From assembly GCA_023254175.1 (NCBI GenBank), contig JALQYJ010000001.1, positions 24,861 through 88,860 of the forward strand: a DNA stretch of 64,000 nucleotides, written 5' to 3'. The stretch is from Runella sp. (GTDB lineage Bacteria; Bacteroidota; Bacteroidia; Cytophagales; Spirosomataceae). Shown in pieces: positions 59,165 through 64,000 of this stretch (position 1 is the stretch's first letter; the number at the start of each line of letters is the position of its first letter). The translations under genes and the position numbers were made by a program. The notes under the pieces were generated by a model. The model worked only from the letters and a program-made list of their open reading frames with translations. It ran no database searches and was not told the DNA's origin.

Positions 59165-59577
59165 TGTCGTTTAGTCAGGATTAAATCCTCTGCGGAGACA
59201 AATAATCCGCTTTGGTGTTGAAAATTGATGATTTTTTGGAAAAGATGCGAAGTATGTTTACCACATAGGCAAACGGATGTCATTGTGTCCTTTCGGACCT
59301 ACAAACGAATGGCGTAGTATGTGCGCAGCGAGTATGTGAGAGCGTTTTGGCCACCTTTGTAATTTTGTTTTTGAAAAAACGTGACAAATATCGGTTAAAT
59401 TGTACGAACCATACAAGAAAAAAACGAATTATTTTTTTCGATAGTTCATTTACTTTGGTATGTCGTACTATACATAATTTTTACTTGTTTATAAAACTTG
59501 TCAGTTGGCAAATTAGTTTACTCCAAATGCTTACTTTATAAGGTAACACAATACACATTTTCATTTTAAACTACACT

Positions 59578-62292
59578 ATGAAGCCATTTTTTGGGTCTAA
59601 GTCATCCGTGGTACTGTCTACCTGTTTGCTTGTAGCAGCGATGTCGCCCTCAGTCATGGGGCAAACCTACACCCCACCTGAGGAAAACCGCTTTACCAAA
59701 AACATTCTACTTGAAAAGCTCGACGAACCCACTGAGCTTGTGGTATTGGAAGACCAACGCGTACTTTTTACCGAGCGTAAAGGGAAAGTAAAATTGTTTA
59801 ACCCCAAAAAACCGAATTCGTACAAAGTAGTAGCCAATCTGCCTGTGTACATTCTGCAAGAATACGGCTTGATGGGTATCAACGTTGACCCTAATTTTAA
59901 AGAAAACAAATGGGTCTATCTGTACTATTCACCCGTATCGACCGAAGCAGATACTTCGCAGCGATTGGTACGCATGAAATACGATACTGAAAAAGATACG
60001 CTCCTGCCTAGTACCGAACAAGTTTTGTTGCGTGTGCCCGTCAAACGTACTGACTGCTGCCACACGGGCGGCTCGATTGCGTGGGATAAACAAGGCAATT
60101 TGTACCTTTCGACGGGTGACGACATCAATCCATTTGGAAACGAAGGATACGGTGCCCTCGATGGTCGCCCTGGTCGAGCAGGTTGGGATGGTCGTTCGAC
60201 TTCTTCAAACACCAACGACCTGCGCGGAAAAGTGCTTCGTATCAAGCCTCGCCCTGAAGGGGGGTATGACATTCCAGAGGGTAACTTATTTAGCCCCCTA
60301 GCCCCCAATGGGGGGACTGCCTTGACGCGTCCGGAAATCTATGTTATGGGAACGCGTAACCCGTACCGTATTTCGGTAGACCAGCGCACTAATTATTTGT
60401 ATTGGGGTGACGTAGGCCCTGACGCAGGCAACGACAGCCCAACGCGAGGCTCGCGAGGCTATGACGAGGTAAACCAAGCCCGTAAAGCGGGGTATTTTGG
60501 CTATCCGCTTTTCATTGGCGACAATCGCCCTTATAATCGTTATGACATGGGTACCAAAGTATCGGGCGAACGTTTTGACCCGCTCAAGCCCATCAACGAT
60601 TCTCCGCACAACACGGGTATCACCGAATTGCCTCCTGCGCAAAAAGCGTTTATTTTTTACCCCTACGCCGACTCTCCAGAGTTTGGTCCGATTGTAGGTA
60701 AAGGGGGGCGTAATGCCATGGCAGGGCCTGTTTACTACTACGATGATTATCCAGAAACCGATGTGAAATTTCCTCGTCATTACGATGGTAAATTGTTTGC
60801 ATACGAGTGGATTCGCGATTGGATTCACCCTGTGACCATGACCAAAGACGGTGATTTTGTGAAAATGGAAGAGTTTATGCCTAACACCAAATTTAGCCAC
60901 CCTATCGACATGCAGTTTGCGGTGGACGGCTCGTTGTACGTACTCGAGTACGGTAACACCTGGTTTGCTCAAAATGACGACTCGCGCTTGTCGCGCATCA
61001 CCTACAACGCTGGTAATCGCAAGCCGTTGGCCGTGGCAAGTGTGCAGAAAAAAGCAGGTTCAGCGCCCATGAAAGCGGAGTTCTCGTCGAAAGGAACGGT
61101 GGATTACGATGGCGATGCTCTCAAGTACGAGTGGACGTTTGGAAAAGGTTTGCCCAAAAGCACCGTGGCTAATCCAACGTTTACCTACACAAAACCAGGT
61201 ATTTACACGGCTATCCTCAAAGTAACCGATAGCAAAGGCAACGCAAGTAGCAGTAGGGTAGAGGTAAAAGTAGGAAACGAACCTCCTAAAGTAGAAGTGG
61301 CATTGGCAGGAAACAAATCGTTTTATTGGGAAAACAAACCCGTCGCTTACGAAGTAAAAGTTTCGGACAAAGAAGATGGCAGTTTGGCCAATCAAAAAAT
61401 CAATCCAGAGGATGTCACCGTGACGGTGGACTATTTGGAAGGGTTTGACAAAACGATTTTGGCGCAAGGCCACCAAGCCAATTTAGGTGTAGCGACGGGC
61501 AAACGCTTGATGGATTTGTCGGATTGTAAAGCCTGCCACGACGTAGTGAAAAAGTCGATTGGGCCTGCTTACCGCGACGTAGCCAAAAAATACAAAGGCC
61601 AACGTGACATTGAAAGCCGTTTGGCCGACAAAATTATCAACGGTGGTGGTGGCGTATGGGGTGAACAAGCCATGAGCGCTCACCCTCAAATCAAGAAAGA
61701 AGAAGCCAAAGAAATTGTGAAGTACATCATGTCGTTGGGCAATGAAAAAGGCCCCGACAAAAAACCCGTGAAAGGTGAGTACGTAACGGTGGCTAAACAA
61801 AAAGAAGGATCGTATATTTTCAGAGCCAGCTATACCGATAAAGGAAACCCTGTGGTTGGCCCTCAGACTTCTACAAGTACGGTGGCTTTGCGTCCTGCCA
61901 AATTGAAAGCAACTTGGAACGACGAAGCCAAAGACGCCACGACGGTTGAGCTTCCAACAAAATTAGAAGTGTTAGCCCCTGTGAAAAATGGCAGCTATGC
62001 GCTTTATAAAGACGTGGATTTGACCGACGTCAGCAGCCTGTCGTGCATGGTGTACGCCAGTCCTGACCGCACCGTAGGCGGTACGATTGAAGTACGTTTG
62101 GATAGTTCAACGGGAGCGTTGATTGGTCAGACCGAAGTATCGAATAGTCAAATGGGAACCGTTACGCTCTCCCTCCGCAAGCCTGATAACAAAGTACACG
62201 ATTTATACTTGGTTTTTACGACCACCAAATCTGTGCCCGAAGGCAATGGTCTCTTTGGTTTAGAATGGCTTCAGTTTAACTCGGGGCAGTAG
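59578..62292 (+). CDS. PQQ-type soluble sugar dehydrogenase + PKD + cytochrome c + C-terminal carbohydrate-binding-like module
   Basis: GSH-type propeller (LEDQRVLFTERKGKVKLF, GSIAWDKQGNLYLSTGDD), PKD (YDGDALKYEWTFGKGLPKSTVANPTFTYTKPGIYTAILKVTDSKGN), cytochrome c CKACH ... MSAHP, CBM6-like C-term. Confidence 0.9.
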   Translation: MKPFFGSKSSVVLSTCLLVAAMSPSVMGQTYTPPEENRFTKNILLEKLDEPTELVVLEDQRVLFTERKGKVKLFNPKKPNSYKVVANLPVYILQEYGLMGINVDPNFKENKWVYLYYSPVSTEADTSQRLVRMKYDTEKDTLLPSTEQVLLRVPVKRTDCCHTGGSIAWDKQGNLYLSTGDDINPFGNEGYGALDGRPGRAGWDGRSTSSNTNDLRGKVLRIKPRPEGGYDIPEGNLFSPLAPNGGTALTRPEIYVMGTRNPYRISVDQRTNYLYWGDVGPDAGNDSPTRGSRGYDEVNQARKAGYFGYPLFIGDNRPYNRYDMGTKVSGERFDPLKPINDSPHNTGITELPPAQKAFIFYPYADSPEFGPIVGKGGRNAMAGPVYYYDDYPETDVKFPRHYDGKLFAYEWIRDWIHPVTMTKDGDFVKMEEFMPNTKFSHPIDMQFAVDGSLYVLEYGNTWFAQNDDSRLSRITYNAGNRKPLAVASVQKKAGSAPMKAEFSSKGTVDYDGDALKYEWTFGKGLPKSTVANPTFTYTKPGIYTAILKVTDSKGNASSSRVEVKVGNEPPKVEVALAGNKSFYWENKPVAYEVKVSDKEDGSLANQKINPEDVTVTVDYLEGFDKTILAQGHQANLGVATGKRLMDLSDCKACHDVVKKSIGPAYRDVAKKYKGQRDIESRLADKIINGGGGVWGEQAMSAHPQIKKEEAKEIVKYIMSLGNEKGPDKKPVKGEYVTVAKQKEGSYIFRASYTDKGNPVVGPQTSTSTVALRPAKLKATWNDEAKDATTVELPTKLEVLAPVKNGSYALYKDVDLTDVSSLSCMVYASPDRTVGGTIEVRLDSSTGALIGQTEVSNSQMGTVTLSLRKPDNKVHDLYLVFTTTKSVPEGNGLFGLEWLQFNSGQ
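60288..60318 (+). repeat. GC-rich palindromic repeat embedded in frame in CDS
   Basis: ATTTAGCCCCCTAGCCCCCAATGGGGGGACT within the 59578-62292 CDS (reads SPLAPNGGT). Confidence 0.5.
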
Positions 62293-62323
62293 TTTTTGTT
62301 CATTGTTAACCATTTTTGCCGTG

Positions 62324-62347
62324 GGGCTGGTTGTAAGTAACCAGCCC
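62324..62347 (+). terminator. Hairpin terminator at convergent junction
   Basis: GGGCTGGTT-GTAAGT-AACCAGCCC followed by TATTGTTTTTTAT. Confidence 0.85.
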
Positions 62348-62356
62348 TATTGTTTT

Positions 62357-62686
62357 TTATCCTTCTTTTGCCTTCTCACCCAGTAGTTTAAACGTCGTTC
62401 CTTGCAGAGTTTCGTTCACACGTAGTTGGCAGGCGAGTCGGCTGGATGAGGTAGCCGAGGGTAGGGTGTCCAAAATATCCAGTTCAGCGTCGCTTACTGA
62501 TGGCAAGTTTTCTCCCCCGTCCAATACACCCACGTGGCAAGTGGCGCAGAGCGCCATTCCTCCACAAGTAGCCAAAATCGAATACTCGGAAGCTTTTAAA
62601 ACTTCCATTAAGTTGAGTCCTATTCCTTCGGGAATTTCTAGCGCTTGGCGCTCACCCGTGCGGTCTTCTATTGTGAATTGTATCAT
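62357..62686 (-). CDS. 2Fe-2S ferredoxin
   Basis: ATCGGMALCATCHVGVLDGGENLPSVSDAELDILDTLPSATSSSRLACQLRV: plant/adrenodoxin-like C..C..C spacing plus distal Cys. Confidence 0.94.
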   Translation of the reverse strand: MIQFTIEDRTGERQALEIPEGIGLNLMEVLKASEYSILATCGGMALCATCHVGVLDGGENLPSVSDAELDILDTLPSATSSSRLACQLRVNETLQGTTFKLLGEKAKEG

Positions 62687-62703
62687 GTCATTTTTAAATG
62701 TTA

Positions 62704-63708
62704 TTAGAAAGCATTGATTCCGTTTACCGTCGTATATTTAAAACTGAGGTGCTGATTGGGATACACGTATTTGAAGGCGCTTTGGCACATCATGGCTGCC
62801 TCGTGGAAACCGGTTAAAATCAACTTGAGTTTGCCAGGGTACGTGTTGATATCGCCAATAGCATAGATGCGCTCAACGTTGGTTGAATAATCAAGGGTGT
62901 TTACTTCAATGGCTGATTTGCTGATATTTAGTCCCCAATCAGCGATGGGGCCGAGTTTGGGACTCAAACCAAACAGCGGAATAAAAAAGTCGGACGACAA
63001 TTGGGTGGTGCTTTTGTCCTTGGCCGCCACAACTACCTCTTTCAAATGACCATTGCCGTTTAGGCCAACTACATTTGACTGCAACAGCAGATTGATACGA
63101 CCGTGTTGCGCCAACTCAAACACTTTCTCGGCCGAATCGGGTGCGCCACGAAACGAATCACTGCGGTGAATCAAGGTGACGTTTTTGGCCACGTCGGCCA
63201 AGTAGGCCGTCCAGTCGAGGGCAGAGTCGCCACCGCCTGCAATCACCACGTTTTTGTCCCTGAATTTCTCTGGATTTTTGACCATGTAATCAACTCCTTT
63301 TCCTTCAAATCGCTCCAAATCAGGGATTTCGGGTTTACGTGGTTCGAAACATCCTAAACCACCTGCAATGACCACCACTTGGCAATGCACCTCAGTGTCG
63401 TCAGACGTGCGCACTACCAACGAACCATCGGGTTGGCGTTCTACCTTTTCCACGCGCTCGCCTAGCGTAAACGTTGGTTTGAAGGGAGCAATTTGCGCCA
63501 TGAGGTTGTCCACTAATTCCTGCGCCTTGATGGTGGGGTAGCCTGGAATATCATAAATGGGTTTTTGGGGATAAATTTCTGACAACTGCCCCCCTATTTG
63601 CGGCAAGGCATCAATCAAATGGCAACGCATTTTTAAAAGTCCCGCTTCAAAAACGCTAAACAGCCCCACTGGTCCTGCTCCTACAATACAAATATCTGTT
63701 GTTTTCAT
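62704..63708 (-). CDS. NAD(P)/FAD-dependent oxidoreductase, ferredoxin-NADP+ reductase (TrxB-like)
   Basis: DICIVGAGPVGLFSVFEAGLL, VVIAGGGDSALDWTAYLAD, RIYAIGDINTYPGKLKLILTGFHEAAMM. Confidence 0.94.
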   Translation of the reverse strand: MKTTDICIVGAGPVGLFSVFEAGLLKMRCHLIDALPQIGGQLSEIYPQKPIYDIPGYPTIKAQELVDNLMAQIAPFKPTFTLGERVEKVERQPDGSLVVRTSDDTEVHCQVVVIAGGLGCFEPRKPEIPDLERFEGKGVDYMVKNPEKFRDKNVVIAGGGDSALDWTAYLADVAKNVTLIHRSDSFRGAPDSAEKVFELAQHGRINLLLQSNVVGLNGNGHLKEVVVAAKDKSTTQLSSDFFIPLFGLSPKLGPIADWGLNISKSAIEVNTLDYSTNVERIYAIGDINTYPGKLKLILTGFHEAAMMCQSAFKYVYPNQHLSFKYTTVNGINAF

Positions 63709-64000
63709 AACCATTAGTAATTTTAATTAATGCATTTTTATTTTTAAATCTGCCTTGTAAAACAAATTAGCGACTACATTAGAACACGAATAGAATGGGT
63801 ATTTCAAGACGAATTTTAATGGTAAAAGTTGATTTTTTGAAAAATTTGTTACTCTTTTTAAATTTTACCCGCTCCTTAATCAGTTAAATTTACGACAGTA
63901 AAAGTAGAACGTTTTGCAGTAGTACGCCAATCATAAAAATGCATAAATTATTACTATAAGTTATAATTGGCAATTTTTGTGTTTTTTCGTGTAGATTTGT

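Noticed and set aside
60298-60972. 224-aa minus ORF antisense to the sugar dehydrogenase
   Set aside because: The plus-strand frame is a clear multi-domain enzyme; long antisense ORFs are common in this composition.
1-64000. Defence island, prophage, integron, transposon or biosynthetic cluster
   Set aside because: No integrase, transposase, restriction, Cas, toxin-antitoxin pair, phage structural or NRPS/PKS genes recognised; gene content is ordinary chromosomal.

Overview
The window looks like a chromosomal segment from a Bacteroidota genome, probably Cytophagales/Spirosomaceae and Runella-like; that taxon is inferred from gene content and TAnnTTTG-type promoters. It is almost entirely ordinary chromosomal coding sequence. 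Recognisable genes include a SusC-type TonB receptor, an OmpA-family repeat protein, an RND adaptor plus TolC, MATE, an lpxD / lpxC-fabZ / lpxA operon, an orphan NtrC-type regulator, hisIE, a GH109-like / nagB / esterase cluster, dxs, two tandem rhomboids, mutL, panB, xth, folD, a sirtuin, argG with a GNAT gene, a PQQ-type sugar dehydrogenase fused to cytochrome c, and ferredoxin with a ferredoxin reductase. There is one tRNA-Leu(CAA). I see no CRISPR array, phage, transposon or obvious defence system. The strongest unexplained signal is intergenic. At least five 3'-end regions carry degenerate arrays with strict 7-nt periodicity. Four of them fold into long inverted-repeat hairpins (three at convergent gene ends, one downstream of argG). 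Other notable points are hairpins that contain stop codons, a set of TGAG/TAAG-loop hairpins, a palindromic GC-rich repeat carried in frame inside a dehydrogenase gene, a decayed serine hydrolase gene, a 58-aa ORF missing from the ORF track, and a 59-nt gene overlap that double-codes a sirtuin NAD motif. Functional statements rest on reading the sequence and family knowledge; no searches or folding programs were run.
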